A DNA stretch of 64,000 bases, from the NCBI RefSeq assembly GCF_900188125.1, contig NZ_FZOW01000001.1, forward strand, positions 555,720 to 619,719. Direction: 5' to 3'. The notes below the pieces were generated by a model, which did not search any database, was not told the origin of the DNA, and saw only the letters and a program-made list of their open reading frames with translations. Each line of letters opens with the position of its first letter. Within the stretch, counting starts at the first letter, position 1. Below, one piece after another: positions 19,972 through 30,570 of the stretch. A program made the translations under genes and the position numbers. Source of the stretch: Rhodococcoides kyotonense (lineage in GTDB: Bacteria > Actinomycetota > Actinomycetes > Mycobacteriales > Mycobacteriaceae).

Positions 19972-20850
19972 CTACGTCGCGATCGGGTTCGCGCCGTTCA
20001 AGAAGATCCACAGGCACACGCCACCGGCGATGCCGAGCACGAGGGCGATGAAGGAACCGAAGCGCGGACGCGTCGCCCATCCTCTGCGTCCGTCGAATGC
20101 GATCTTGCCGGGACCCGTCAGGATGATCGCCGCAGCGGCGACGCCCAGCAGAGTTTCGTACTCGACGCCGTTCGGTGCGAAGAACTGCAGGCCCGGCTCG
20201 GCGGCCTGCTTGAAGCACCACGCGTTGATGATCACGCCGAGGACCGCAGCACCCGCGAACGGTGTGGCGAGTCCGAGGATCAGCAGCGCACCTCCCGCTG
20301 TCTCACCGACAGCGCCCGCGATGGCCAGAATGTTGGCCTGCTGATATCCGGTGTCCTCGAGCAACGTGCGGAAGCCGTCGAGACCCGGGCCGTTCCACAG
20401 GCCGGTCAACTTCTGAAGTCCGTGGACCAGGAAGATTCCGCCCACGGCCAGGCGCAACAGCAGCAAGCCCAGATCCAGCGTGCCCCGTTTGGCAGGAATC
20501 TGAACGGTCTCGGTGCGGACCACCGGCTCGGGTGCAGGCGCGGCGACAGGAGCGGGCGTCCGGTCGAACACTTCCGTCGGCCTGTCCGAGTACGACTGGG
20601 TCGAGCCTGCGTCCGGGGCGATCGGCTCGTCGTACTGCGACGGACGGAACGCAGGAAGCTGCTCGGTCGGGTAAGACGCCTTGCTGTCGCCGAAATCCAG
20701 GTCGTCGTCGGTGCGCGGCAGCCGGTCCGAGGTGCCCGACGTCGGGCGCGGAGTGGTCGGCTGAATTTGTTCGGTGGGCTGGTCGTACGGGCTCGACGCA
20801 GGCTCGTAGCCTGTGTCGGGCTGGTCGGAGTCACGGGGCTTGTCGGTCAC
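19972..20850 (-). CDS. DoxX-family membrane protein with long disordered N-terminus
   Basis: 292 residues. The first 150 or so are hydrophilic, rich in Asp, Pro, Thr and Gln (DQPTEQIQ, PTEQLPAF, PTEVFDRT), then a four-span DoxX domain (LGLLLLRLAVGGIFLVHGLQ onward). Position matches Rv3005c, the DoxX of the SodA-SseA membrane oxidoreductase complex in M. tuberculosis, so a role in redox defence is likely by homology. GTG 20850 lies 7 bases after TACTGT (20858-20863), indicating a leaderless transcript; longer upstream reading has no support. Repeated PTE(Q/V) motifs may be phosphorylation sites. Confidence 0.87.
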   Translation of the reverse strand: MTDKPRDSDQPDTGYEPASSPYDQPTEQIQPTTPRPTSGTSDRLPRTDDDLDFGDSKASYPTEQLPAFRPSQYDEPIAPDAGSTQSYSDRPTEVFDRTPAPVAAPAPEPVVRTETVQIPAKRGTLDLGLLLLRLAVGGIFLVHGLQKLTGLWNGPGLDGFRTLLEDTGYQQANILAIAGAVGETAGGALLILGLATPFAGAAVLGVIINAWCFKQAAEPGLQFFAPNGVEYETLLGVAAAAIILTGPGKIAFDGRRGWATRPRFGSFIALVLGIAGGVCLWIFLNGANPIAT

Positions 20851-20958
20851 GCCTTCAACAGTAGAACGGTCCGGCACGGTTGCACGGGCATTGCGCCGGG
20901 CGCGGCGAAAACGGACCGCCTGGCGAACAACGACGAGGTTTCCGTAACGTTTGCGTAC

Positions 20959-22089
20959 ATGAAGTCGCGAAGAGTGGCCGCCTCTGCGTTCCTGGCCGTC
21001 GCCGTCACTCTCGGGGCGGGATGCGCGCGCTTCGACGATTCGGCATCGACTCCGTTCAGCCCCGAGCCGTCGTTCGGGGCAGCCGAGATCGACCCGGTCG
21101 ACCCCGACGCGCCCCCGACATCCACTTCGCCGAATGCAGGCCCGCCGCCCGGGCCATGTGTGGATCCGGATCCGAACGTGATCGCGACGTGCCTCGACAC
21201 GACCGGCGGTCTCGTCATGCTCCCCGGTGGTGAGACGGCGTTGATCGGCGAACGTCGCACCGGTCGCATCCTCCAGGTCGGAACGGGGCAAAATCAGACG
21301 GCCACGGAGGTCGCGCGGCTCGACGTCGACTCGTCGAGCGACGGCGGGCTGCTGGATCTCGCGCTGTCCCCGAGCTACGCCGAGGACGGGCTCGTCTACG
21401 CCTACATCACGACCGGCTCGGACAATCGCGTCGTGCGCATCGCGGCGGGAGACACACCGAAAGCAGTCCTGACAGGAATCCCGCGCGGCGCGAGCAGCAA
21501 CAGGGGCGCGATCGAGTTCTCAGGTCCCAACCAGATGCTGGTACTGACCGGCGACGCCGGAAGTCCGGGCGCTGCAGCCGATCCCACGTCACTCGCCGGG
21601 AAGCTTCTGCGCGTCGATTCGTTGACGCCGTCGCCGAACCCGCCCGCACCGACAGTCGCGCTGAGCGGAATCGGAACCGCGGGCGACGTCTGCACAGATC
21701 AGACCGGCAGCATCTGGATCACCGACAGGACCGCAGTGGAAGATCGACTGCAGCGCATCGATCAGCTCGGGACGGTCGTCTCGCCGGTGTGGACCTGGCC
21801 GGATCGCCCCGGCGTCGCAGGGTGCGCAGCCAGCCCCGGCGCCGTTGCAATCGCGTTGACGACGGGCAAGGCCGTGGCCGTGCTCGCGACCGACGAGAAC
21901 ACCGGCGCCGTCACCGCCGCACCGTCCTTGATCGTGCAGGATCGCTACGGTCAGTTGAACGGCACGGCGATCTCCGGCGACGGCACGATCTGGGCCGGGA
22001 CCGTCAACAAGAACGGTGACGCCCCCGGCCCCAACGACGATCGTGTCGTCAAGATTCCGGTTCCCGCCGGAGGCGGCGGGTTCGACTAG
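20959..22089 (+). CDS. LppZ-like lipoprotein, PQQ-sugar dehydrogenase fold
   Basis: 376 residues. The signal peptide MKSRRVAASAFLAVAVTLGA ends in lipobox LGAGC (Cys22), so it is anchored to the outer face of the membrane. The rest is a six-bladed beta-propeller of the soluble glucose/sorbosone dehydrogenase family (DLALSPSYAEDGLVYAYIT, GNxGR-like ASSNRGAIEFSG). Rv3006 (LppZ) is the positional match; catalytic activity is unproven. ATG 20959 follows TAACGT (20945-20950) by 8 bases, fitting a leaderless start. It meets glpD tail to tail with 6 bp between stops. Confidence 0.87.
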   Translation: MKSRRVAASAFLAVAVTLGAGCARFDDSASTPFSPEPSFGAAEIDPVDPDAPPTSTSPNAGPPPGPCVDPDPNVIATCLDTTGGLVMLPGGETALIGERRTGRILQVGTGQNQTATEVARLDVDSSSDGGLLDLALSPSYAEDGLVYAYITTGSDNRVVRIAAGDTPKAVLTGIPRGASSNRGAIEFSGPNQMLVLTGDAGSPGAAADPTSLAGKLLRVDSLTPSPNPPAPTVALSGIGTAGDVCTDQTGSIWITDRTAVEDRLQRIDQLGTVVSPVWTWPDRPGVAGCAASPGAVAIALTTGKAVAVLATDENTGAVTAAPSLIVQDRYGQLNGTAISGDGTIWAGTVNKNGDAPGPNDDRVVKIPVPAGGGGFD

Positions 22090-22095
22090 AGACGG

Positions 22096-23805
22096 CTAGG
22101 CCCGCACCCCTGCTCGCACGTCGGGCGCACCGAGCCGTGCCGCGTCGGCGGTGTCGTCGTCGGGTTGCTGTTGCGAATCGCGTTCCGCGAGAACACGTAG
22201 GCGGTAGTGCTCGATTTCTTCGGCAACGTGGGTGTCGGACCACCCGAGTACCGGGGCGACGAGCGCAGCAATCTCCTCGGCTGCTGCGTCGCCTCGGTCG
22301 TCGACCTCGATCGAAATGCGGGTGCGACGCGTCAGGATGTCCTCCAGGTGCCGCGCACCCTCGTGACTGGCCGCGTAGTACGCCTCGGCCTTGAGATACT
22401 CGGGTGCACTCGACAACGGCTCTCCCAGTTCGGGATTGCGGTCGATCAGGTCGAGAATCTCGGAAGTCAGCGTCCCGTACCGGCCGAGCAGATGTTCGAC
22501 GCGTGACACACGCATTCCGGCTCGCTCCGCCGTCAAGGATCGCCTGTTGTACGCACCGTTATAGCCCTCGGCGCCGACGAGCGGAATCTGCTCGGTCACG
22601 CAGGCAGGAACGGTCCCGCCGAGACCGTGCACCGCGGAATCGACTGCGTCCTTGGCCATGACGCGATACGTGGTGTACTTGCCGCCTGCGATGACGGTGA
22701 GCCCACGGACCGGGCTGGACACCGCATGTTCGCGGGACAGCGTGCTGGTCGAATCCGACTCACCGAACAGCAGGGGTCGCAACCCTGCGTACACGCCGAC
22801 GACGTCGCTGTGATCCAGCGGATCCGCGAGCAACTTGTTGACCTGTTCGAGGATGTAGTCGATGTCGCTCTTGCTCGCGGCGGGATGCGCGAGGTCGAGT
22901 TTCCAATCGGTATCGGTGGTGCCGATGATCCACTGACTGCCCCACGGAATGACGAACAGCAGGCTCTTCTCGGTGCGGGTGATGATGCCCGTCGCGCTGT
23001 TGATGCGATTGCGCGGAACGACCAGGTGCACTCCCTTGGACGCGCGAACCTGGAATTGCCCACGGCCACCGACCATCTCCTGGATCTCGTCCGTCCAGAC
23101 GCCCGCCGCGTTGATGACCTGCTTGGCGCGGATGTCGAGCGACTCCCCCGTCTCGAGATCCGTTGCGCTGACGCCGACGACGCGATCACCTTCGCGCAGA
23201 AACCCGGTCACCCGAGTGCTGTTGACGACCGACGCTCCGTACGACGCGGCGGTGCGCGCCAGCATCATCGTGTGCCGTGCGTCGTCGACCTGCCCTTCGT
23301 AGAAGCGCACCGCCCCTCGAATGGCGGATCGCTTGCCCGACGGGAAGGATTCAAGCGTCTTCTTTCGTCCGAGATGCCTGTGGTGTCCGGGCACACCGCG
23401 TCCCGCGCCCATCACGTCGTATACGCCGATACCCAATCCGACGTACGGTCGATCGATTCTTTTCTCGAGCGGATAGATGAACGGCACCGGACGAGCGAGG
23501 TGCGGGCACAACGTGTTCAGCACCAGCGACCGTTCCTTCAACGCTTCGAACACGAGCGAGAAATTGAACTGCTCCAGGTAGCGCAATCCACCGTGGAACA
23601 GCTTGCTCGACCGGCTCGACGTTCCCGCCGCATAGTCCCGCGCCTCGACCAGTCCGACACGCAGGCCCCGCGTCGCCGCATCGAGCGCCGCGCCTGCCCC
23701 GACGACGCCACCGCCGATGACGAGTACGTCCATCTCCTCCGACGCCAACACGCGCAACGACTCCGCGCGGGACGCCGGGCTGAGAGCATGTGCAAGAGAG
23801 GTCAT
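22096..23805 (-). CDS. glpD: Glycerol-3-phosphate dehydrogenase (aerobic, FAD)
   Basis: 569 residues. Membrane-associated flavoenzyme oxidising glycerol-3-phosphate to DHAP and passing electrons to quinone. The FAD-binding [38 protein letters not shown] and the C-terminal GlpD cap domain are intact. ATG 23805 overlaps the glpK stop by four bases (ATGA); an upstream in-frame start would run deep into glpK. Last gene of glpF-glpK-glpD. Confidence 0.96.
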   Translation of the reverse strand: MTSLAHALSPASRAESLRVLASEEMDVLVIGGGVVGAGAALDAATRGLRVGLVEARDYAAGTSSRSSKLFHGGLRYLEQFNFSLVFEALKERSLVLNTLCPHLARPVPFIYPLEKRIDRPYVGLGIGVYDVMGAGRGVPGHHRHLGRKKTLESFPSGKRSAIRGAVRFYEGQVDDARHTMMLARTAASYGASVVNSTRVTGFLREGDRVVGVSATDLETGESLDIRAKQVINAAGVWTDEIQEMVGGRGQFQVRASKGVHLVVPRNRINSATGIITRTEKSLLFVIPWGSQWIIGTTDTDWKLDLAHPAASKSDIDYILEQVNKLLADPLDHSDVVGVYAGLRPLLFGESDSTSTLSREHAVSSPVRGLTVIAGGKYTTYRVMAKDAVDSAVHGLGGTVPACVTEQIPLVGAEGYNGAYNRRSLTAERAGMRVSRVEHLLGRYGTLTSEILDLIDRNPELGEPLSSAPEYLKAEAYYAASHEGARHLEDILTRRTRISIEVDDRGDAAAEEIAALVAPVLGWSDTHVAEEIEHYRLRVLAERDSQQQPDDDTADAARLGAPDVRAGVRA

Positions 23806-25322
23806 TCCGTATCCACCCAATCCAATGTTCGTGTGACGGCTTTCTTCCAGCCGGCGTAGAGCCTGTCGCGGGTCTTCTCGTCCATCGACGGCGTCCACGT
23901 CTTGTCCTCGGCCCAGTTGGCCCGAATGTCGTCCTCGCTCTTCCAGAATCCGACGGCGAGTCCCGCGGCATACGCGGCGCCGAGCGCGGTCGTCTCGGCG
24001 ACGACCGGTCGCACCACGTCGACGTTCAGGATGTCGGATTGGAACTGCATCAGCAGTTCGTTGACCACCATGCCGCCGTCGACCTTCAGCACTTCGAGGT
24101 CGACGCCGGAGTCGGCGTTCATCGCCTCGATCACCTCGCGTGTCTGGTAGGCAGTCGCTTCGAGAACCGCGCGAGCCAGATGGCCCTTGTTGACGAACCT
24201 CGTCAGGCCGACGATCGCGCCGCGCGCGTCGGCACGCCAGTGCGGGGCGAACAACCCCGAGAACGCGGGGACGAAGTACGCGCCACCACTGTCCTCGACC
24301 GATCGAGCGTCCTTCTCGATATCTGCTGCAGTGCCGATCATTCCGAGGTTGTCACGCAGCCACTGTACGAGAGAACCGGTGACCGCGATCGAGCCTTCGA
24401 GAGCGTAGACGGTGTCCTGCTCACCGATCTTGTAGCAGACCGTCGTCAGAAGTCCGTTGCGGCTCATGACCTTTTCGGTGCCGGTGTTCAGCAGGACGAA
24501 ATTGCCGGTGCCGTAGGTGTTCTTGGCCTCGCCCGGCGACAGGCACGCCTGCCCGAACGTCGCGGCCTGCTGATCTCCGAGAATGCCCGCGATCGGAACA
24601 CCGCGCAGAGCGCCTCGTTCGCGTGCATAGCCGTACACCTCGGACGAGCTCTTGATCTCCGGCAGCATCGACGTCGGAATTCCCATGTCGCGGCAGATGG
24701 ATTCGTCCCATTCGAGGGTGTCCAGATCCATGAGCAACGTCCGGGACGCGTTGGTCGGGTCCGTGACGTGCAGTCCCCCGTCGACGCCGCCCGTCATGTT
24801 CCACAGAACCCAGGAGTCCATCGTGCCGAAGCACAGCTCGCCCGCCTCGGCACGTGCGCGCGCACCGTCGACGTTGTCGAGAATCCACTTCACCTTCGGG
24901 CCGGAGAAGTACGTCGCGAGCGGCAGACCCGTCGTCGCGGTGTACCTGTTGGCGTCGCCGTCGCCGAGAGCGGTGACGATCTTGTCCGTTCGGGTGTCCT
25001 GCCAGACGATCGCGTTGTAGATCGGTTCGCCTGTCGCGCGGTCCCAGACCAGTGCTGTCTCACGTTGATTGGTGATGCCGACCGAGGCGATGTCGGCTGC
25101 GGTCAGGTCGGCGGCGGCCAGTGCACCCGCGGCGACGGTGCGAACGTTGTGCCAGATTTCCTGCGCGTCGTGCTCGACCCATCCCGCCTGCGGGAAGATC
25201 TGTTCGTGCTCTTTCTGGTCCACCGCCACGACCGACCCACTTCGGTCGAAGATCATGCACCGGGTCGACGTGGTCCCCTGGTCGATGGCTGCCACATAGC
25301 GCGCCGATTCTCTGTCACTCAC
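23802..25322 (-). CDS. glpK: Glycerol kinase
   Basis: 506-residue FGGY kinase that traps glycerol as glycerol-3-phosphate. [17 protein letters not shown] and [20 protein letters not shown] are family motifs. GTG 25322 is chosen because AAGGAG lies 7 bases upstream. It sits 37 bp after glpF and overlaps glpD by four bases, so uptake, phosphorylation and oxidation are co-expressed. Confidence 0.97.
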   Translation of the reverse strand: MSDRESARYVAAIDQGTTSTRCMIFDRSGSVVAVDQKEHEQIFPQAGWVEHDAQEIWHNVRTVAAGALAAADLTAADIASVGITNQRETALVWDRATGEPIYNAIVWQDTRTDKIVTALGDGDANRYTATTGLPLATYFSGPKVKWILDNVDGARARAEAGELCFGTMDSWVLWNMTGGVDGGLHVTDPTNASRTLLMDLDTLEWDESICRDMGIPTSMLPEIKSSSEVYGYARERGALRGVPIAGILGDQQAATFGQACLSPGEAKNTYGTGNFVLLNTGTEKVMSRNGLLTTVCYKIGEQDTVYALEGSIAVTGSLVQWLRDNLGMIGTAADIEKDARSVEDSGGAYFVPAFSGLFAPHWRADARGAIVGLTRFVNKGHLARAVLEATAYQTREVIEAMNADSGVDLEVLKVDGGMVVNELLMQFQSDILNVDVVRPVVAETTALGAAYAAGLAVGFWKSEDDIRANWAEDKTWTPSMDEKTRDRLYAGWKKAVTRTLDWVDTE

Positions 25323-25359
25323 TCGTGTGCTCCTTCGTGCTCGGTTTTGCCAGTCGATG

Positions 25360-26184
25360 TCATGCGGCAGCCTTCTCCGGCTCCAGTTCCTCAGGCGCCT
25401 CGTCGGGCAGAAAACGCCCGATGAGCTTGTCGTACAAGAACACTCCGATGGGCCCACCGACCAAAGGCCCGACGATCGGCACCCAGAAGTACAACCCGCC
25501 GTACTGATCTCGCCACGCTCCGCCGTACCCGGTGATGAACGACGCCAACCTCGGCCCGAAATCGCGCGCCGGGTTGATTGCATAACCAGCGTTGGTGCCC
25601 CACGCGAAACCGATTGCGACGACGATCAATCCGATGATGAACGGTGCCATGTTGGCCAGCGGAGGCGTACTGCGAGAATCGGTCACTGCGACGATGAGGA
25701 ACAACAGGATCGCGGTACCGATGATCTGGTCCAGCAACGCCGACCCGACTCCGACCGGCAGTGTTCCATTTCCGGGGAGAGTCGAGAAGATCGTTTGCGT
25801 CGCGGTGGTGTGTTCGGGGTCGATCGCGGTGATCATGTCGTTGTAGTTCCAGCGAACCAACAGCGCAGCAACGAATGCACCCGCAACCTGAGCTGCGACG
25901 TAGGGCAACACCTTCTTCCACGGGAGGTCCCGAAACAGCGCGAATGCGAAGGTGACCGCGGGGTTCAGATGCGCGCCGGTCGCGCGTCCGGCGACGTAGA
26001 TACCGAACATCACGCCGAGCCCCCAGGCCCACGCAATACTGTTGTGGTCACCGAGACTTCCCTCGTCGCCTCCTGAAACGACCTGTGCGACAACGCCCGA
26101 ACCGAAGAGGATCAGAATCGCGGTACCCGCGAATTCGGCTGCCATCTGCGACGGCAGACTCCACTTCTCGACTGTGCGCGGCAT
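25360..26184 (-). CDS. glpF: Glycerol facilitator (aquaglyceroporin)
   Basis: 274-residue MIP channel with six spans and two half-helices. NPA boxes are [10 protein letters not shown] (Asn74) and [10 protein letters not shown] (Asn204); the Asp after the second NPAR is the mark of glycerol-conducting rather than water-only channels. AAGGAG lies 5 bases before ATG 26184. First gene of the glycerol operon, divergent from a SorC-type regulator. Confidence 0.95.
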   Translation of the reverse strand: MPRTVEKWSLPSQMAAEFAGTAILILFGSGVVAQVVSGGDEGSLGDHNSIAWAWGLGVMFGIYVAGRATGAHLNPAVTFAFALFRDLPWKKVLPYVAAQVAGAFVAALLVRWNYNDMITAIDPEHTTATQTIFSTLPGNGTLPVGVGSALLDQIIGTAILLFLIVAVTDSRSTPPLANMAPFIIGLIVVAIGFAWGTNAGYAINPARDFGPRLASFITGYGGAWRDQYGGLYFWVPIVGPLVGGPIGVFLYDKLIGRFLPDEAPEELEPEKAAA

Positions 26185-26244
26185 GGTTCTCCTTCGAACA
26201 ATGTGTGTGATGCGAGCCATAGCGTTGTTCTTTACGCTAACTAC

Positions 26245-26283
26245 CCTGCACGTTTTCGCATAACCGATGCACATATGTGCAGG
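26245..26283. promoter_or_regulatory. Nested palindromes between glpF and the SorC-type regulator
   Basis: TGCACATATGTGCA (26268-26281) is a perfect 14-bp palindrome, and its right arm also pairs with CCTGCAC (26245-26251) through GTGCAGG (26277-26283). A further AGCGT/ACGCT pair is at 26221-26238. They are the best candidates for the glycerol-responsive operator. Confidence 0.6.
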
Positions 26284-26334
26284 AATGTTCCGGATGGTGG
26301 CGCGTCGGCGTCGTTCATGAGACATGATCGTCGG

Positions 26335-27312
26335 ATGGCGATCGACAATCCCTCCACTGCGGACCCACGAACGGTCGATGCCGTCCACGCTGCGCGCATG
26401 TACTACTTCCAGGACATGACCATGGCGGCGATCGGCCGCGAGATGCGGGTGTCGCGCTCGACCGTGTCCCGCCTGATCACGTACGCACGGATGTCGGGAC
26501 TGGTGGAGATCAAGATCAGTTCGTTGTCCGGCCACGCGTCGGCGCTCGAGAAAGTCTTCGCCGATCGCTACGACGTACGCGCCCACATCGTTCCCGTCGG
26601 CGAATCAGTGGGCGATCTCGATCGCCTCGATCGTGTGGCGATGTTCGCCGGAAGGCTACTGACGTCACTGTTCGAGTCGGACATGGTCATGGGCGTCGCC
26701 TGGGGCACGACGGTCAGCGCTGTCAGCAGATACCTCGCGCCGAAACGCACGCACAACTCGCACGTCGTTCAGCTCAACGGCGCAGCCAACACGAGAACGA
26801 CGGGCGTGTCCTACGCCACGGACATCATTCGCACCCTCGCCGACGCGTACGACGCACTGCCACAAGGGTTTCCAGTTCCCGCGTTCTTCGACTACCCGGA
26901 GACCCGTCGGCTTCTGTGGAAGGAACGCAGCATCAAGCGCGTCCTCGATCTGCAACGGAAAATGGACATTGCCGTGTTCTCCATCGGCGCACTGGGCGGC
27001 GCGATCCCGAGCCACGTCTACAGCGCGGGCTACCTGGAAGAGGACGACCTCGACGCGCTGGCGGCCGACGGTGTCGTGGGCGACATCGCGACCGTCTTCC
27101 TCCGGTCCGACGGCAGCTACGACGGCATCGATCTCAACGATCGGTCGAGCGGGCCCAGCCTCGAACTACTCAAAGGCGTCCCGACACGTTTGTGCGTGGT
27201 CGCCGGTCAATCGAAACTCGACGCACTGGTCGGTGCGTTGGCGGGAGGACTCGTCACCGACCTGGTCATCGACGACGTGAGCGCGGCGTCGCTCGTCGTT
27301 CAGGATCGGTGA
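26335..27312 (+). CDS. SorC/DeoR-family sugar-binding transcriptional regulator
   Basis: About 325 residues: N-terminal helix-turn-helix (about 22-60, MAAIGREMRVSRSTVSRLI) and a C-terminal SorC-type phosphosugar-binding domain (MGVAWGTTVSAVSRYL, SIGALGGAIPSHVYSAGYL, CVVAGQSKLDALVGAL). Divergence from glpFKD and the palindromes between them suggest it controls the glycerol operon, probably sensing glycerol-3-phosphate or DHAP; that is inferred. This differs from the DeoR-type GlpR of E. coli. The start could be ATG 26317 or 26335; neither has a clear ribosome site. Confidence 0.88.
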   Translation: MAIDNPSTADPRTVDAVHAARMYYFQDMTMAAIGREMRVSRSTVSRLITYARMSGLVEIKISSLSGHASALEKVFADRYDVRAHIVPVGESVGDLDRLDRVAMFAGRLLTSLFESDMVMGVAWGTTVSAVSRYLAPKRTHNSHVVQLNGAANTRTTGVSYATDIIRTLADAYDALPQGFPVPAFFDYPETRRLLWKERSIKRVLDLQRKMDIAVFSIGALGGAIPSHVYSAGYLEEDDLDALAADGVVGDIATVFLRSDGSYDGIDLNDRSSGPSLELLKGVPTRLCVVAGQSKLDALVGALAGGLVTDLVIDDVSAASLVVQDR

Positions 27313-27334
27313 CGGGTCCTCCCCGAAGAGTCGG

Positions 27335-28840
27335 TCAGCTGCAGGCCGCGAGAACCAATTCCTTCACACGCGCCGCATCCGCTTGCCCGCGTGTGGCTTT
27401 CATGACGGCACCGACGATGGCTCCGGCTGCCTGCACCTTGCCGCTACGAATCTTGTCCGCGACACCGGGGTTCGCCGCGAGTGCCTCGTCGACGGCCGCC
27501 TGCAACTTGGTGTCGTCCTTCTCCACGACGAGTCCACGAGCAGCCATGACGTCGGCAGGCTCGCCTTCACCGGCGAGCACGCCGTCGACGATCTGACGCG
27601 CACCGTTGTTGTTGACCTTTCCGTCGGAGACCAACGCGACGACGGCAGCGACCTGCGCCGGCGTGATGGCGAGCTCGGTCAGTTCGACCCCTGCAATGTT
27701 GGCTTTCTGGGCGAGGTACGACACCCACCACGAACGCGCGGACTGCGCAGGAGCACCCGCGTCGACCGTCGCCGCGACGAGTTCGAGCGCTCCGGAGTTG
27801 ACGAGGTCACGCATTTCCTCGTCGGACACGCCCCAGTCGGCCTGGATGCGCGCACGACGAAGCCACGGCAGCTCCGGCAGAGTGCCGCGCAGCTCCTCGA
27901 TCCACGCAGCGTCCGGTGCGACGGGTGCCAGGTCGGGCTCCGGGAAGTAGCGGTAGTCCTCGGCCGTTTCCTTCTTACGCCCCTTGGACGTCGTGCCGTC
28001 GGACTCCTGGAAGTGGCGTGTCTCCTGGACGACCTCACCGCCGCTCTCCAGAACGGCTGCCTGCCTGCGCATCTCGTACCGCACCGCGATCTCGACGCTC
28101 TTGAGCGAGTTGACGTTCTTCGTTTCGGTGCGGGTGCCGAACTCCGTCGCTGTCTTCTCCATCAGCGAGACGTTCGCGTCGCACCGCAGCGAACCCTGAT
28201 CCATGCGAACGTCGGAGACGTCGAGGGACTTCAGCAGATCACGCAGAGCGGTGACGTACGCCCGAGCCACCTCGGGAGCGCGCTCGCCGGTACCGGTGAT
28301 GGGCTTGGTCACGATCTCGACGAGCGGAACACCGGCGCGGTTGTAGTCGAGCAGCGAATGGCTCGCGCCCTCGATGCGACCCGTCGCACCGCCGACGTGC
28401 GTCGACTTCCCGGTGTCCTCTTCCATGTGCGCGCGTTCGATCTCGACGCGGAAGGTGCTGCCGTCGTCGAGTACGACGTCGAGGTACCCCTCGGTGGCGA
28501 TGGGCTCGTCGTACTGCGAGATCTGGTAGTTCTTCGGCTGGTCCGGGTAGAAGTAGTTCTTGCGCGCGAAGCGTCCCCACGGCGTGATCGAGCAGTTCAG
28601 AGCGAGCCCGATCCGGATGGCCGACTCGACAGCAGCCGCATTGACCACCGGAAGAGCACCCGGAAGGCTCAAGCACACGGGGCAGACCTGTGTGTTGGGC
28701 TCGGCACCGAACGCCGTCGGGCAACCGCAGAACATCTTGGTCGCTGTGCCCAGTTCGACGTGGACCTCCATACCCAGAACAGGGTCGAATTTTTTCAGCA
28801 CGTCGTCGTAATCGATCAGATCGACCATGGCAGCAGTCAT
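27335..28840 (-). CDS. gatB: Aspartyl/glutamyl-tRNA amidotransferase subunit B
   Basis: 501 residues. GatB is the kinase/transamidase core of GatCAB, activating Glu on mischarged tRNA-Gln (and Asp on tRNA-Asn). The zinc site is MFCGCP (Cys38, Cys40) with CPVC (Cys53, Cys56). The C-terminal YqeY-like tail domain that binds the tRNA elbow is present. In mycobacteria gatB sits near gatCA; here they are separated by about 7 kb of inserted genes. It stops 22 bp from the SorC gene's end. Confidence 0.97.
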   Translation of the reverse strand: MTAAMVDLIDYDDVLKKFDPVLGMEVHVELGTATKMFCGCPTAFGAEPNTQVCPVCLSLPGALPVVNAAAVESAIRIGLALNCSITPWGRFARKNYFYPDQPKNYQISQYDEPIATEGYLDVVLDDGSTFRVEIERAHMEEDTGKSTHVGGATGRIEGASHSLLDYNRAGVPLVEIVTKPITGTGERAPEVARAYVTALRDLLKSLDVSDVRMDQGSLRCDANVSLMEKTATEFGTRTETKNVNSLKSVEIAVRYEMRRQAAVLESGGEVVQETRHFQESDGTTSKGRKKETAEDYRYFPEPDLAPVAPDAAWIEELRGTLPELPWLRRARIQADWGVSDEEMRDLVNSGALELVAATVDAGAPAQSARSWWVSYLAQKANIAGVELTELAITPAQVAAVVALVSDGKVNNNGARQIVDGVLAGEGEPADVMAARGLVVEKDDTKLQAAVDEALAANPGVADKIRSGKVQAAGAIVGAVMKATRGQADAARVKELVLAACS

Positions 28841-28904
28841 GCACGTCAGTTTATGCGCTGGTAAGAACGCGCGAGTAACCCCCTGCGCTCGCTACGGTTG
28901 GACA

Positions 28905-29411
28905 GTGACGGACGCATCGAAGCAAACGCTGTACATGACCGTGCTCATGACCCCAGACATGGCAAATTTCTCCGGCAATGTGCACGGTGGCACGATCCTG
29001 AAGCTTCTCGATCAGGTCGCATACGCATGCGCCAGCCGGTACGCGGGGTCGTACGTGGTGACGCTGTCCGTCGATCGCGTCGTGTTCCGAGAGCCGATCC
29101 ACGTCGGCGAACTCGTGACGTTCTCCGCGTCGGTCAACTACACCGGGCGCACGTCGATGGAGGTCGGCATCCGCGTCGAAACCGAGAACATTCAGCGCGG
29201 CGAGACCCGTCACACGAACAGCTGCTACTTCACGATGGTCGCCGTCGGCGAGGACAGCAAGCCGTTGGAGCTGACCCCGCTGATTCCGTCGAACGCCGTC
29301 GGGCGGCAGCGCTTCGAGGCGGCCAGGCGCCGTCGCGATCTCCGTCGCGAGACCGAGCAGCGGGAGGCGGACATTCAGGCAGCTTCGCTGCATGTGCACG
29401 AAAATACATAG
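28905..29411 (+). CDS. Hot-dog-fold acyl-CoA thioesterase
   Basis: 168 residues of the acyl-CoA hydrolase (YciA/ACOT) type. The signature is MANFSGNVHGGTILKLLDQV, with the catalytic Asp in LLDQ, followed by SVDRVVFREPIHVGE. It cleaves acyl-CoA; chain-length preference cannot be read. GTG 28905 lies 6 bases after TACGGT (28893-28898), a leaderless start, and reading further upstream would run into the gatB start region. The last codons form the left arm of a hairpin. Confidence 0.9.
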   Translation: MTDASKQTLYMTVLMTPDMANFSGNVHGGTILKLLDQVAYACASRYAGSYVVTLSVDRVVFREPIHVGELVTFSASVNYTGRTSMEVGIRVETENIQRGETRHTNSCYFTMVAVGEDSKPLELTPLIPSNAVGRQRFEAARRRRDLRRETEQREADIQAASLHVHENT

Positions 29412-29436
29412 AGGGCTATGTATTTCCGCACACATG
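29391..29436. terminator. Hairpin spanning the thioesterase stop codon
   Basis: Left arm ATGTGCACGAAAATACATAG (29392-29411) includes the TAG stop; the right arm is 29416-29435 with three mismatches. It resembles the hairpins at 19917 and 40467 in layout and A/T-rich inner stem. It lies between convergent thioesterase and pfkA, so a bidirectional terminator is likely. Confidence 0.72.
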
Positions 29437-29448
29437 CGCCCATGGTGC

Positions 29449-30480
29449 CTACCCGAAGAACGCCGCCGCATCGACGTAGCGGCTCTCCGGCACACGCTTG
29501 AGCTGCTTGACGGCTTCGGACAGCGACACGAGTCCGATCTCGGCGCCCCGAAGCGACACCATCTTCCCGAAGTCGCCTGCATGCGCGGCGTCGGCGGCGT
29601 TCACACCGAACCGGGTGGCCAGCACGCGGTCGTACGGCGTCGGTGTTCCACCGCGCTGCACGTGACCGAGCACGGTCGTCCGCACCTCTTTGTTGATCCG
29701 ACGCTCGATCTCCTGCCCGAGCTGATGCGCGACGCCGGTGAACCGAACGTGCCCGAACTCGTCGATGCCGCCGTCGAGAAGCGACATCGAGCCTTCCTTC
29801 GGCTTCGCACCCTCGGCGACGACGCAGATGAAGTGCGAGTCACCGCGCTGGAATCGCTTGCGCACGAGATCGCACACTTCGTCGACGTCGAACGGCTGCT
29901 CGGGAATCAGGGTCATGTGCGATCCCGACGCCAGACCTGCATGCAGCGCAATCCATCCCGCGTGACGACCCATGACCTCGACGAGCATGACGCGCTGGTG
30001 CGACTCCGCCGTGCTGTGCAGTCGATCGATGGCGTCGGTGGCAATGGTGAGCGCGGTGTCGAAGCCGAACGTCACGTCGGTGCAGTCGATGTCGTTGTCG
30101 ATGGTCTTCGGCACGCCGACGACGGGTACGCCCTCCTCGGACAGCCAGTTCGCGGCGGTCAGCGTTCCCTCACCACCGATGGGGATCAGAACGTCGATCC
30201 CGTTGTCCTCGAGCGTCTGCTTGATCCGATCGAGCCCGGCGCGCAACACATCCGGATTGGTGCGCGCTGTCCCCAGCATCGTGCCGCCCTTGGTCAGCAG
30301 ACGATCGTTGCGGTCGTCGTTGCGTAGCTGAATTCGACGGTCCTCGAGCAGGCCACGCCACCCGTCGAGAAATCCGACGACGGTGGACCCGTAGCGCGCA
30401 TCCGCGGTCCGCACCACGGCCCTGATCACCGCATTGAGCCCCGGGCAGTCGCCGCCACCGGTCAGAACACCGATCCGCAT
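29449..30480 (-). CDS. pfkA: 6-phosphofructokinase (group III, actinobacterial)
   Basis: 343 residues. Phosphorylates fructose-6-phosphate. GGEGT (Gly105, equivalent to E. coli Gly104) favours ATP, while PKTIDND carries Lys125 where ATP-only enzymes have Gly; this mix defines the group III enzymes of actinobacteria, including M. tuberculosis PfkA. The catalytic Asp of TIDND is present. ATG 30480 follows GAGGCGAG. Allosteric behaviour cannot be told from sequence. Confidence 0.95.
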   Translation of the reverse strand: MRIGVLTGGGDCPGLNAVIRAVVRTADARYGSTVVGFLDGWRGLLEDRRIQLRNDDRNDRLLTKGGTMLGTARTNPDVLRAGLDRIKQTLEDNGIDVLIPIGGEGTLTAANWLSEEGVPVVGVPKTIDNDIDCTDVTFGFDTALTIATDAIDRLHSTAESHQRVMLVEVMGRHAGWIALHAGLASGSHMTLIPEQPFDVDEVCDLVRKRFQRGDSHFICVVAEGAKPKEGSMSLLDGGIDEFGHVRFTGVAHQLGQEIERRINKEVRTTVLGHVQRGGTPTPYDRVLATRFGVNAADAAHAGDFGKMVSLRGAEIGLVSLSEAVKQLKRVPESRYVDAAAFFG

Positions 30481-30570
30481 CGATTTCTCGCCTCTCGTCG
30501 TCTCCATGGTTCTACCGTAATCTTGCCGCGCCGATCTCCCGACGGCAGCGCGAACACGTATCCGACGCGA

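Noticed and set aside
20860..21291. Extension of the DoxX gene to 21291
   Set aside because: It would overlap the lipoprotein gene's signal-peptide region on the other strand, while a leaderless GTG 20850 fits the TACTGT box.
22090..23898. Frameshift or fusion between glpK and glpD
   Set aside because: The four-base ATGA overlap is an ordinary coupled start; both proteins are full length.
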